The notes below the pieces were generated by a model. That model had not been told where the DNA came from and made no database searches. It saw nothing but the letters and a program-made list of their open reading frames with translations. From Roseomonas sp. AR75 (GTDB lineage Bacteria; Pseudomonadota; Alphaproteobacteria; Acetobacterales; Acetobacteraceae): 64,000 nt of DNA. Made by a program: the position numbers and the translations under genes. Numbering within the stretch: the first letter of the stretch is position 1; each line of letters opens with the position of its first letter. Shown here piece by piece: positions 16,424-24,226 of the stretch. The stretch spans positions 682,001-746,000 of the forward strand of contig NZ_STGB01000004.1 in the NCBI RefSeq assembly GCF_005222815.1. Reading direction: 5' to 3'.

Positions 16424-16489
16424 ATCGTCGCAAGGTCCGAACGCCGCCCGCTTCCATGCGCTAAGCTCGCATCTGAGCAGGTGATTTCC

Positions 16490-16648
16490 ATGGACGCCGA
16501 TGGCGGTGCGAAGCCGGACGAGATGCCGGATGTCCCACTGGTTCCGGCCGGTGCGGTGGGCTTCCTGCTGTACCCCTATGCGGTGCAGCTGATCCTTGGC
16601 AATCCGCCGGCCAACGATCTCGGCCCGGCACCGTCCGGCGCCCGCTGA
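16490..16648 (+). CDS. Possible small hypothetical protein (52 aa)
   Basis: ATG 16490 with AGGTG eight bases upstream opens a 52-residue frame (MDADGGAKPDEMPDVPLVPA, then a hydrophobic AVGFLLYPYAVQLIL and a polar tail). It ends 65 bp before the amidase start and could be a small membrane peptide. No family is recognised, and in DNA this GC-rich a chance frame of this length is common. Confidence 0.3.
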   Translation: MDADGGAKPDEMPDVPLVPAGAVGFLLYPYAVQLILGNPPANDLGPAPSGAR

Positions 16649-16713
16649 AGGGCGGCTTGCGGCGGCGGGACGGGCCGCGCAGCATCCGGCCGGTTTTCGC
16701 CGGGACGACACGG

Positions 16714-18063
16714 ATGCGCTTTCCCACCATCGCGGCCGCCGCCGCAGACCTCGCCGCAGGGCGCGTGACCGCGCGTGGGCTGGTCGAGGAGTCGCTTGCG
16801 CGAATCGCCGATCCCGCGGGCGAAGGCGCGCGGGCGTTCGTCGCCGTGCAGGCGGAGGCGGCGCGCGCGGCGGCGGACGCGGCCGATTCGCTCCGTGGAG
16901 CGGGCCGCGCGCCCAGCCCCTGGGCCGGCATCCCCATCAGCATCAAGGATCTCTACGACCAGGCAGGCGTGGTGAGCCGTGGCGGTTCCGTCGCGCTGGC
17001 CGACGCGACGCCGGCGGCAGCCACGGCGGTCTCCGTAACGCGGCTGGAACGCGTCGGCTTCGTGGTGCTGGGCCGCACCAACATGACCGAATTCGCCTTC
17101 TCGGGCCTTGGCGTGAACCCGCATTTCGGCACGCCGCGCAGCCCGTGGGATCGCGCGACCGGGCGGCTGCCGGGCGGCTCCTCCTCCGGCGCGGCGGTGG
17201 CGACGGCGGATGGGATGGGCTTCGCCGGGCTGGGCTCCGATACCGGCGGGTCCTGCCGCATCCCGGCCGCGCTCTGCGGCATCGTGGGCTGGAAGCCGAC
17301 AGCGCGCCGCGTCCCGCTGACGGGCACGCTGCCGCTCTCCTTCACGCTGGACAGCCTCGGGCCGCTGGCGCGCTCGGTCGGCTGCTGCGCGCTGCTCGAC
17401 AGCCTGATGGCAGGCGAGGAGCCCTGGTCGCCCGGCCTGCCCATGCCGGTCGCGGGGCTGCGCCTCGGCGTGCTGCAGGGCTATGTGACGGAAGGCTGGG
17501 ATGGCGGCGTGACGGCCGCCTTCGAGCGGGCGCTGGCCCGCCTTTCCGCCGCCGGCGCGCGGGTCGAGAAGCTGGTTGTCCCCGAACTGGCCGAAATCCC
17601 CACCGCCATGGCAAAGGCCAATTTCGCCGCGGCCGAGGCCTGGACCTGGCATCGCGACCTGGTCGCCCGCAAGCGCGACGCCTACGACCCGCGCATCCTG
17701 GCGCGCATCCTGCGGGGCGAGCAGATCTCGGCCGCCGACTACATCGCGCTCGGCCAGGAACGCGCGCGGATCATCGCCGCCATCGCGCCGCGCACCGCGC
17801 CCTTCGACGCCGTGGTGCTGCCCACCTGCCCGCTGGTGCCGCCGCCGCTCGCCGCGGTGGATGAGGAGGCCGAATACGGCCGCATCAACCTGCTGCTGCT
17901 GCGCAACCCAACGGTTGCCAACTTCCTCGACCGCTGCGCCATCAGCCTGCCCTGCCACCGCGAAGGGGAAGCGCCCGTCGGCCTGATGCTGATGGGCGAG
18001 ACGATGGGCGATGCGCGGCTGTTTGCCGTGGCGCAGGCGGTGGAGGCCGCCCTGGCGGCCTGA
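16714..18063 (+). CDS. Amidase, amidase-signature family
   Basis: 449 residues. The Ser-cis-Ser-Lys triad is visible: Lys78 in PISIKDLYD, cis-Ser157 in PGGSSSGAAVA and nucleophile Ser180 in GSDTGGSCRIPA. It hydrolyses an amide to acid and ammonia; the substrate cannot be told, and GatA is unlikely because gatB/gatC are absent and the C-terminus differs. The start MRFPTIA is preferred over ATG 16657 because family similarity begins there. It stands alone, read toward ktrB. It is 42 kb from the nitrile-hydratase genes, so a nitrile-amide pathway link is only a possibility. Confidence 0.85.
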   Translation: MRFPTIAAAAADLAAGRVTARGLVEESLARIADPAGEGARAFVAVQAEAARAAADAADSLRGAGRAPSPWAGIPISIKDLYDQAGVVSRGGSVALADATPAAATAVSVTRLERVGFVVLGRTNMTEFAFSGLGVNPHFGTPRSPWDRATGRLPGGSSSGAAVATADGMGFAGLGSDTGGSCRIPAALCGIVGWKPTARRVPLTGTLPLSFTLDSLGPLARSVGCCALLDSLMAGEEPWSPGLPMPVAGLRLGVLQGYVTEGWDGGVTAAFERALARLSAAGARVEKLVVPELAEIPTAMAKANFAAAEAWTWHRDLVARKRDAYDPRILARILRGEQISAADYIALGQERARIIAAIAPRTAPFDAVVLPTCPLVPPPLAAVDEEAEYGRINLLLLRNPTVANFLDRCAISLPCHREGEAPVGLMLMGETMGDARLFAVAQAVEAALAA

Positions 18064-18166
18064 TCGCCGGCCGGGAGCCCCGCGCGCCTCGCGGGTCTGG
18101 GACGCGCGGGAAACGGCTGCTCGCCGCCGTGGGGGAAGCGCATCTCCCCGCGCCCAACGGCAACGG

Positions 18167-19537
18167 ATGACTCCGGTGCAATCTTCCCCCCGGCGGCGCG
18201 CCACGCGGCTGCATGCGCGGGTTCATCACTGGCTGACGCGGCCGAACCCGGTCCGCTACGTCGCCTTCGGCTATCTCTCCTACATGGCGGTCGGCTGGGC
18301 GCTGCTGGCGCTGCCCATCGCGCAGCAGGCGCCGGTCGCAGCCGTGGACTCGCTGTTCATCGCGGTGTCGGCGGTCTCCACCACGGGTCTCGTCACCGTC
18401 GATCCGGCTGGCGCCTTCACCACCTTCGGCGAGGTGGTGATCGTCGCCCTGATCCAGGTCGGCGGCCTCGGCTTCATGACCATCGGCTCCTTCGCCTGGG
18501 CGGCGCTGTCGCGCCCCGCCAACGGGCTGCGGGACCGCGTCGCGCGGATGGTCTTCTCCGTCGCGGCCACGCAGGATGTGCGCCGCTTCCTGCGCCGCGT
18601 CGTGATCTTCACGCTGGTGGTCGAGACGCTGGGCGCGCTGGCGCTCTACCCCCGCTTCGCCGCGGCCGGCGTGCCGGATGCCGCCTGGGTCGCGCTGTTC
18701 ACCAGCGTCTCCGCCTTCTGCACGGCGGGCTTCGCGCTGTTCTCCGACAGTCTGGAGGGCTTCGCGGCGGATCCGCTGGTGCTCGGCATCGTCGCGCTGC
18801 TCAGCCTGCTGGGCGCGCTCGGCTTCCTCGTCGTGTCGGAATTGTGGGACCGCGTGCGGGGCCATCTGCCGGCGCTCGGCGTGACGTCCCGCCTGGTGCT
18901 GCGCGCGATGCCGCTGATGGTGCTGGGCGGGGCGGCGCTGCTGCTGGCCGTCGAGCCGGGCATCCGCGACCGGCCATGGTCCCAGGCGCTTTCCGCCGCG
19001 CTGTTCCAGTCGATGTCGGCGGCGACCACGGTCGGCTTCAACTCAGTTCCGATGGCGGGGCTTGTCCCGGCCTCGGTGATGGTCCTCTACCTGCTGATGC
19101 TGGTGGGCGCCTCGCCCTCGGGCACCGGTGGCGGGCTCAAGCTGACCACGGTCGCGGTGCTGGCCGGCCTGGTGCGCGCGACGGCGCGTGGCGAGGCGCA
19201 GGTCCGGCTGCTCGGCACGCCGGTGCGCGAGGAGCGCGTGCGGCAGGCGGCGAGCGTGCTGGGCGTCGCGGTGGCGGTGCTCGGCGTCGCGCTGTTCCTC
19301 CTCTCGCTGACCGAAACGGCGGATTTCGAGCGGCTGCTGTTCGAGGCGCTGTCCGCCCTCGGCACGGTCGGCCTGTCGCTCGGCGTGACGGGGGAACTCA
19401 GCACGGCGGGCAAGCTGATCATCATCGCGCTGATGGCGATCGGGCGCATAGGCGTCCTGGGCTTCGCGGTGGCGATCGCGCTGCGCGCGCGGCGGGAGGC
19501 GCCGAGCGCGACGCCGCCGCAGGATGTCGCGCTCTGA
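18167..19537 (+). CDS. ktrB: KtrB/TrkH-family potassium uptake subunit
   Basis: 456 residues, membrane protein with four M1-P-M2 repeats. The selectivity-filter loops can be seen as SAVSTTGLVTVD, SAFCTAGFALF, SAATTVGFNS and SALGTVGLSLG, each keeping the filter Gly, and GASPSGTGGGLK is the intramembrane gate loop. It transports K+ with Na+ or H+ across the inner membrane. The regulatory RCK partner (KtrA/TrkA) that gates such channels is not in the window, so it must be elsewhere or the channel works alone. About 100 bp separate it from the amidase. The 3' end meets a multi-hairpin repeat shared with convergent trmB. Confidence 0.9.
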   Translation: MTPVQSSPRRRATRLHARVHHWLTRPNPVRYVAFGYLSYMAVGWALLALPIAQQAPVAAVDSLFIAVSAVSTTGLVTVDPAGAFTTFGEVVIVALIQVGGLGFMTIGSFAWAALSRPANGLRDRVARMVFSVAATQDVRRFLRRVVIFTLVVETLGALALYPRFAAAGVPDAAWVALFTSVSAFCTAGFALFSDSLEGFAADPLVLGIVALLSLLGALGFLVVSELWDRVRGHLPALGVTSRLVLRAMPLMVLGGAALLLAVEPGIRDRPWSQALSAALFQSMSAATTVGFNSVPMAGLVPASVMVLYLLMLVGASPSGTGGGLKLTTVAVLAGLVRATARGEAQVRLLGTPVREERVRQAASVLGVAVAVLGVALFLLSLTETADFERLLFEALSALGTVGLSLGVTGELSTAGKLIIIALMAIGRIGVLGFAVAIALRARREAPSATPPQDVAL

Positions 19538-19673
19538 TACCGAGCGCATGAAGGCCCGACCTGCGCCCGCCGAAGGCGGGCGAGGCCGCGAATGCGGCCC
19601 GCCGCCTATGCGGCGAGCCAAGCCAAGCGCCGGCGATTGAGGGCACGAAGGTGAAACCTTCGTGCGCCTGGTA
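19538..19673 (+). repeat. Multi-hairpin intergenic repeat, copy 2 (full length)
   Basis: It lies between the convergent stops of ktrB and trmB. In order: an outer imperfect arm pair (19538-19554 with 19657-19673), CGCCCGCC-gaa-GGCGGGCG, GGCCGC-gaat-GCGGCC, CGCCGC-ctat-GCGGCG, GAGCCAAG, a linker ending TTGAGGGCA, and GCACGAAGGT-gaa-ACCTTCGTGC (10-bp stem). The last hairpin may serve as terminator. The stems differ from those at 40893 but still pair. Confidence 0.75.
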
Positions 19674-19683
19674 TGAGACCGAT

Positions 19684-20394
19684 TCAGCGCCGGCGGAAGG
19701 TCCAGTAGATCGGCGTGCGGCCCTCGCGCAGCGCCTTGGCTTCGTAGCGCGTGCCGGGCCAGTCGGTCGGGCGCTGCACGACGCGGCCGACCGGTTCGAA
19801 ATCGGCGGCGTCGCGCATCACCTCCTCCGTCCAGGCCTGGTAGGTCGGATCGTCGCTGGCAATGCGCCAGATCCCGCCGGGCTTCAGCGCGCGCGCGACG
19901 AGCGGCAGCAGGGAGGGATGCACGAAGCGGCGCTTGGCGTGCCGCGCCTTCGGCCAGGGGTCGGGGAACAGCAGGAACAGCCGGTCGAGCGACGCCTTCG
20001 GCAGCGCGCCCAGCAGGTGCCGCGCATCGGTCGGCCACAGGCGCAGGTTTGGCGGCAGCGCCCCGGTCGCCTCCTCGCCCTCCGCCGCCAGGCGCGTCAG
20101 CAGCGAGCACAGCCCGTTCTCGAACACCTCGGAGGCGATGTAGGCGACCTCGGGATGTGCCGCGACCTGATCGAACGCGTGCTCCCCGCCACCGAAGCCC
20201 ACTTCCAGCCACAGCGGCGCATCGCCCATGCCGAAGGCGGCGCGCGGATCGCGCGCCTGCTCCGCCGTCAGGCGCAGGCGCGGCAGCGTGACGTCGAGCA
20301 GCCGCTGCTGCCGTGGCCGCAACGGGTGGCCGCGGCGGCGGCCATAGAGGCGGTCCGGGACGCCTTCGGCGAGCGGCGGGCGGTCGGCGGTCAT
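19684..20394 (-). CDS. trmB: tRNA (guanine-N7)-methyltransferase TrmB
   Basis: 236 residues. LWLEVGFGGGEHAF is the SAM-binding motif of TrmB, FLLFPDPWPKARHAKRRFVH is the family signature (PDPWPK.RH.KRR), and near the C-terminus GTRYEAKALREG is the conserved GTRYE.KA block. It makes m7G46 in the tRNA variable loop. It lies downstream of metK, which makes its SAM cofactor, on the same strand but separated by 162 bp with a hairpin, so co-transcription is uncertain. Confidence 0.95.
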   Translation of the reverse strand: MTADRPPLAEGVPDRLYGRRRGHPLRPRQQRLLDVTLPRLRLTAEQARDPRAAFGMGDAPLWLEVGFGGGEHAFDQVAAHPEVAYIASEVFENGLCSLLTRLAAEGEEATGALPPNLRLWPTDARHLLGALPKASLDRLFLLFPDPWPKARHAKRRFVHPSLLPLVARALKPGGIWRIASDDPTYQAWTEEVMRDAADFEPVGRVVQRPTDWPGTRYEAKALREGRTPIYWTFRRR

Positions 20395-20415
20395 GGGGTC
20401 TTCCGACGAGAAAGA

Positions 20416-20437
20416 GCGGCAGGTTTGCGCCTGCCGC
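20416..20437 (-). terminator. Hairpin terminator after metK
   Basis: GCGGCAGG pairs with CCTGCCGC (8 bp, 6-base loop). On the minus strand it is followed by CTCTTTCTCG, a moderately U-rich tail. It lies 120 bp after the metK stop and 22 bp before trmB, so it may separate the two genes. Confidence 0.45.
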
Positions 20438-20440
20438 CCC

Positions 20441-20556
20441 CGAAGCGTCCTGCGCGCGAAGCGCGCCGCGCGCAGACCATCAGTTGAGCCGAGCGCGCCA
20501 TGTCTGAGGCGCGGAAGCCAAGCGGCCGGAGGCCGCGCCCGGCGTCTGAGGAGAAA
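20441..20556 (+). repeat. Multi-hairpin intergenic repeat, divergent copy 3
   Basis: GCGCGC-gaa-GCGCGC, then a middle segment, then CCAAGCGGCC-gga-GGCCGC and CGGCGTCTGAGGA, ending beside the metK stop. The CCAAG and CGTCTGAGG ends match the copy at 12391. Confidence 0.5.
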
Positions 20557-21744
20557 CTACCGCCCGAAGGCGCGCTTCAGCTCGTCCACCAGGTCGGTCT
20601 TCTCCCAGGTGAAGGTGCCCTTCTCCGGGTCCGGCGTGCGGCCGAAATGACCATAGGCGCTGGTCGGCACGTAGATCGGGCGGTTCAGGTGCAGGTGCTC
20701 GCGGATGCCGCGGGGGGAGAGGTTCACCAGCCCGTCCATCACCTTCGCCAGCTTCACCTCGTCGATGTCGCGGCCGGTGCCGTGCAGGTCGAAATACACC
20801 GACAGCGGCTTGGAGACGCCGATCGCGTAGCTGACCTGGATCGTGCACTTGTCGGCCAAGCCGGCCGCGACGACGTTCTTCGCCACGTAGCGCGCCGCAT
20901 AGGCGGCCGAACGGTCGACCTTGGTCGGGTCCTTGCCGCTGAAGGCGCCGCCGCCATGCGGGGCCGCGCCGCCATAGGTGTCCACGATGATCTTGCGCCC
21001 CGTCAGGCCGCAATCGCCATCGGGGCCGCCGATCACGAACTGGCCGGTCGGGTTCACGTAGAACTCGTTGTCCGGGCACATCCACCCCTTGGGCAGCGTG
21101 CTCTCCACGATCGGGCGCAGCAGGCGCTTGATCTCGGCCTGCTCCATGCCCTCGACATGCTGTGTGGAGACCACGACCGAGGTCGCCTGCACCGGCTTGC
21201 CGTCCACGTAGCGCAGCGTCACCTGGCTCTTCGCGTCGGGCAGCAGACCCTTCACCGCGACATCGCCGTTGCGGCGCATCTCGCTGATGCGGCGCAGGAT
21301 CATGTGCGCGTAGTAGAGCGGCGCGGGCATCAGGTCCGGCGTTTCCGTGCAGGCATAGCCGAACATGATGCCCTGGTCGCCGGCGCCCTCGTCCTTGTTG
21401 CCGGCGGCATCGACGCCCATCGCGATATGCGCGGACTGGGCATGCAGGTGGCACTCGACGCTGGCGTTCTGCCAGTGGAAGCCTTCCTGCTCGTAGCCGA
21501 TGTCATGGATCGCCATGCGGGCCAGGTGCTGCAGCAGGTCCGGGGTGACGCTGCCGGGGCCGCGGACTTCGCCCGCGAGCACCACGCGGTTGGTGGTCAC
21601 CAGCGTCTCGCAGGCCACGCGCGAATAGGGATCGGCGGTCAGGAAGGCGTCGAGGACGGTGTCGGAGATACGGTCTGCCACCTTGTCCGGGTGGCCCTCG
21701 GAGACGCTCTCCGAGGTGAACAGATACTCGCCGGTATCGCGCAT
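20557..21744 (-). CDS. metK: S-adenosylmethionine synthetase MetK
   Basis: 395 residues, full length. The signatures are complete: FTSESVSEGHPDKVADRISD (ATP/methionine loop with the catalytic His), GAGDQGIMFGYA and the glycine-rich GGGAFSGKDPTKVDRSAAYA. It makes SAM from methionine and ATP in the cytoplasm, the methyl donor used by trmB next door and by the DUF938-type enzyme. The start is the only good one; a promoter is seen about 80 bp upstream, leaving a GC-rich leader with a possible hairpin (GGCCGGG/CCCGGCC). I see no convincing SAM riboswitch in that leader. Confidence 0.97.
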   Translation of the reverse strand: MRDTGEYLFTSESVSEGHPDKVADRISDTVLDAFLTADPYSRVACETLVTTNRVVLAGEVRGPGSVTPDLLQHLARMAIHDIGYEQEGFHWQNASVECHLHAQSAHIAMGVDAAGNKDEGAGDQGIMFGYACTETPDLMPAPLYYAHMILRRISEMRRNGDVAVKGLLPDAKSQVTLRYVDGKPVQATSVVVSTQHVEGMEQAEIKRLLRPIVESTLPKGWMCPDNEFYVNPTGQFVIGGPDGDCGLTGRKIIVDTYGGAAPHGGGAFSGKDPTKVDRSAAYAARYVAKNVVAAGLADKCTIQVSYAIGVSKPLSVYFDLHGTGRDIDEVKLAKVMDGLVNLSPRGIREHLHLNRPIYVPTSAYGHFGRTPDPEKGTFTWEKTDLVDELKRAFGR

Positions 21745-21822
21745 GGCTTGGTTCGGCCTCTTGTCGCGTGGAAGGGCCGGCAGACCCCGGCCAGGGAGGG
21801 CCCGGCCGATCCGGGACGGGGG

Positions 21823-21851
21823 CGTATCGCAGCGCAGTGAGGCAGGGTCAA
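21823..21851 (-). promoter_or_regulatory. Sigma-70-like promoter of metK
   Basis: On the minus strand TTGACC (21851-21846), 17-bp spacer, GATACG (21828-21823). The -35 box overlaps the stop codon of the upstream hydrolase-like gene. Confidence 0.45.
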
Positions 21852-22849
21852 GGCGGCGCGGCCGCGCCGCCCGCTGCTGCCGCAGCGTCGTTTGCGGCCT
21901 GCGTCACGCGCGCATCAGGCTCCGTGCCGGTGCGGGCGCACACCGCGAGGTAGGTCCGCACCAGGCGCCGGTGCAGCGGCCGGCGCAGCACCGCAAAGGT
22001 CAGATAGGGCAGGGCCTCCGCATGGCGGCCCACAACGGTGAGATGCGTCCCCAGTGCCGCCTGCAGCCAGATATGCAAGGGATCGAGCAGCAGCCCCTGG
22101 CGCAGCGCCGCTTCGCGCGTCTCGGCCGGTCCCTGATTCGCACGATTCAGGTGGTATTGCGGGCTGGCCTCGACCCGCGCGGCGATCTCCGCATGGACCT
22201 GTTCGGCGCTCGGCGCTTCCTGCATCACGCGGCGGACGATGACGGAGAGCGCGCCGGCCTCGGCCAGGACCTTGCCGATGGTGTGGCCGCCGCCGGGCAG
22301 GTCGATCCGCACGACATCGGGGGCGTTCTGCGCGATCAGCGTGGCGTGCTCCGTATCGAGCGTCAGCGGGTCGGAGAAGACGAAGTGCCGGCAGCGCTGG
22401 GCGATGCTGCCATCCCAGTCGAGGAAGTGGATCGCCTCCGCCTCGGCCGCCCAGCGCGGCTCGAAGGGCACCAGGCGGCGCTGGATGCTGAATTGTGGCG
22501 CCAGCGCGATGCTGCGCGCCGCGCCGAAGCGGTCGGCCAGCGTCACCGCGGCATAGCCGCCCATGCTGGCGCCGACCACCGTCGCCCCGGGTGCCACCGC
22601 CGCGGCGACGGCCGCCATGCAGGCATCGAGATCGGCGTATTGGTACCACTTGATGTCCGCCGGCACGATGTGCAGCGCATTGACCTTGTATTTCGTCGCA
22701 AAGCTTTCGCCGAAGGGCCGGCGCTGATTGCCGCGCCACAGCGGCTCGAAGGTGACGAGTTCGAAACCGGTGCCGTCCAGCCGTGCCGGATCGGTCACGT
22801 TGGGCACCACCCGCAGCGTGTCGGACCGGTAGAGGTCGGGTCGGCTCAC
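21848..22849 (-). CDS. Alpha/beta-hydrolase-like protein of unknown function
   Basis: 333 residues starting at GTG. VVGASMGGYAAVTLA (about residues 92-106) looks like the nucleophile elbow GxSxG of an alpha/beta hydrolase, and a later GGGHTIGKVLAEA carries a His in the right region. The C-terminal third (about 220-333) is helical and could be a TPR-like tail (LGTHLTVVGRHAEALPYLT). No signal peptide. It follows dapB by 20 bp and so shares its transcript, but nothing links it to lysine synthesis. I do not recognise a named family. Confidence 0.6.
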   Translation of the reverse strand: MSRPDLYRSDTLRVVPNVTDPARLDGTGFELVTFEPLWRGNQRRPFGESFATKYKVNALHIVPADIKWYQYADLDACMAAVAAAVAPGATVVGASMGGYAAVTLADRFGAARSIALAPQFSIQRRLVPFEPRWAAEAEAIHFLDWDGSIAQRCRHFVFSDPLTLDTEHATLIAQNAPDVVRIDLPGGGHTIGKVLAEAGALSVIVRRVMQEAPSAEQVHAEIAARVEASPQYHLNRANQGPAETREAALRQGLLLDPLHIWLQAALGTHLTVVGRHAEALPYLTFAVLRRPLHRRLVRTYLAVCARTGTEPDARVTQAANDAAAAAGGAAAPP

Positions 22850-22869
22850 GGCGTTTCGGTCGTCCTGGC

Positions 22870-23643
22870 TCAGCGGATGCCGAGGACGTCCTGCATGCCG
22901 TAGAGGCCGGGCAGGCGGCCCTGCAGCCAGAGCGCGGCGCGTACCGCGCCGGTGGCGTAGGCGCGGCGGTCGAAGCTCCGATGGGTCAGTGCGATGTGCT
23001 CCGTCGCGCCGGCGAAGAGCAGCGTGTGCTCCCCCACCACCTGGCCGCCCCGGAGCGCGGCGAAGCCGATGGCGCCGGTGGCGCGGGGGCCGGTGTGGCC
23101 GTCGCGCCCGCTTTCCTTGCCGGCTTCCTCCAGCGTGGTGCCGCGGCCCGCGGCGACGGCGCGCCCCATGGCGATGGCGGTGCCGGAGGGTGCGTCCACC
23201 TTCTGCCGGTGGTGCATCTCGACGATTTCCGCGTCGTATTGCGCGGCGGGCAGGGCGGCGGCCATGCGCTCGGCCAGCGCCAGCACCAGGTTCACGCCGG
23301 GCGAGAAATTGGCGGCATAGACGATGGGGGCGCGTTGCGCGGCTTCGGCGACGGCGCGTTCCTGCGCGGCGTTGAGGCCGGAGGAGCCGAGCACCAGCCC
23401 CTTGCCGGCGGCGGTCGCGAGGGCGGCGTGCGGCGCGGCTTCCTCGGCATGGGTGAAGTCGATCACCACGTCGGAAGCGGCGAACAGCGCCGCGGCATCC
23501 GGCAGCAGCGCGGCGCCTGGCGGTGGCGCCTTGTCGGAGCCGGGGCGGACGGTGCCGCCGGCCAGCGTCGCACCCGCGGCGGTCACTTCCTCAGCCAGCA
23601 GGCGTCCCATGCGGCCTGCGATTCCGGCGATCCCGATGCGCAT
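22870..23643 (-). CDS. dapB: 4-hydroxy-tetrahydrodipicolinate reductase DapB
   Basis: 257 residues. MRIGIAGIAGRMGRLL is the NAD(P) loop, DVVIDFTH the second cofactor strand, EMHHRQKVDAPSGTA the catalytic motif with paired His and Lys, and YAANFSPGVNL is also conserved. It reduces the DapA product to tetrahydrodipicolinate in the lysine and diaminopimelate pathway. Start 23643 is fixed by GGGAGG seven bases upstream; the longer frame adds five residues of leader. It probably begins its own transcript, since a strong terminator and a 103-bp tandem repeat separate it from dnaJ. Confidence 0.95.
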   Translation of the reverse strand: MRIGIAGIAGRMGRLLAEEVTAAGATLAGGTVRPGSDKAPPPGAALLPDAAALFAASDVVIDFTHAEEAAPHAALATAAGKGLVLGSSGLNAAQERAVAEAAQRAPIVYAANFSPGVNLVLALAERMAAALPAAQYDAEIVEMHHRQKVDAPSGTAIAMGRAVAAGRGTTLEEAGKESGRDGHTGPRATGAIGFAALRGGQVVGEHTLLFAGATEHIALTHRSFDRRAYATGAVRAALWLQGRLPGLYGMQDVLGIR

Positions 23644-23720
23644 GCCGCACCCTCCCACAAAGAGGTTGCTGATTCGCCCTTGGATGCGGAGGGGTCAAGC
23701 GTCGAGGCGGCCGGAAAGGC

Positions 23721-24017
23721 GGCGCGCGCTGCGCGCCGAGGCGCCGAATGGCGCCCGCCGCCAGTGCGGCGAGCCAAGGCCGCGGATGCGGCCGCCTGGC
23801 GCTTGAGGGCAACGAGAGAATGCGGCGCGCGCTGCGCGCCGAGGCGCCGAATGGCGCCCGCCGCCAGTGCGGCGAGCCAAGGCCGCGGATGCGGCCGCCT
23901 GGCGCTTGAGGGCAACGAGAGAATGCGGCGCGCGCTGTGCGCCGAGGCGCCGAATGGCGCCCGCCGCCAGTGCGGCGAGCCAAGGCCGCGGATGCGGCCG
24001 CCCGGCGCTTGAGGGCA
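23721..24017 (+). repeat. Three tandem 103-bp multi-hairpin units
   Basis: Units begin at 23721, 23824 and 23927 and are nearly identical; unit 3 ends at the linker GCGCTTGAGGGCA. Each unit has, in order, GGCGCGC-gct-GCGCGCC (gtgc in unit 3), GAGGCGCC-gaat-GGCGCC, CGCCGC-cagt-GCGGCG, GAGCCAAG, GGCCGC-ggat-GCGGCC and CGCTTGAGGGC. A period of 103 is not a multiple of three and breaks every frame, so it is non-coding. Related single copies lie at 12391, 19538, 20441 and 40893. The 583-bp gap between dapB and dnaJ is filled by this array, the terminator at 24027 and about 165 bp with a 10-bp inverted repeat TGGGACCGTC/GACGGTCCCA but no gene. Confidence 0.85.
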
Positions 24018-24026
24018 CTCAAAACA

Positions 24027-24060
24027 CAACAACGCCCGGCCGAATGGCCGGGCGTTGTTG
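24027..24060. terminator. Strong intrinsic terminator of the dnaKJ operon
   Basis: CAACAACGCCCGGCC pairs perfectly with GGCCGGGCGTTGTTG (15 bp, loop GAAT). On the minus strand the stem is followed by TGTTTTGAG, a U-rich tail, so it ends transcription coming from dnaJ. Confidence 0.85.
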
Positions 24061-24226
24061 GGGGGCGGGCGGCGGCGCGGGTGGGACCGTCTCCGCGCCG
24101 CCGCCTGCCGAAGCCGCCGCTGGGGGGAATGCGACGGTCCCAGCTTGAACGCCGCCTCCCGTCGGAGGTTTCCTCGCATGGCAGGCCGACGCCCCAGCAC
24201 GCGGCCTCACATCGCCGTTGGTGCGC

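Noticed and set aside
21745..21847. SAM riboswitch upstream of metK
   Set aside because: The leader is GC-rich and can fold, but I could not match the conserved cores of the SAM riboswitch classes.
23721..24017. CRISPR array
   Set aside because: The three 103-bp units are contiguous with no spacers, each unit contains several hairpins, and there are no cas genes.
24019..24210. 63-codon minus-strand frame after dnaJ
   Set aside because: It overlaps the terminator stem, is low complexity (Pro/Ala), and lacks a ribosome-binding site and family.
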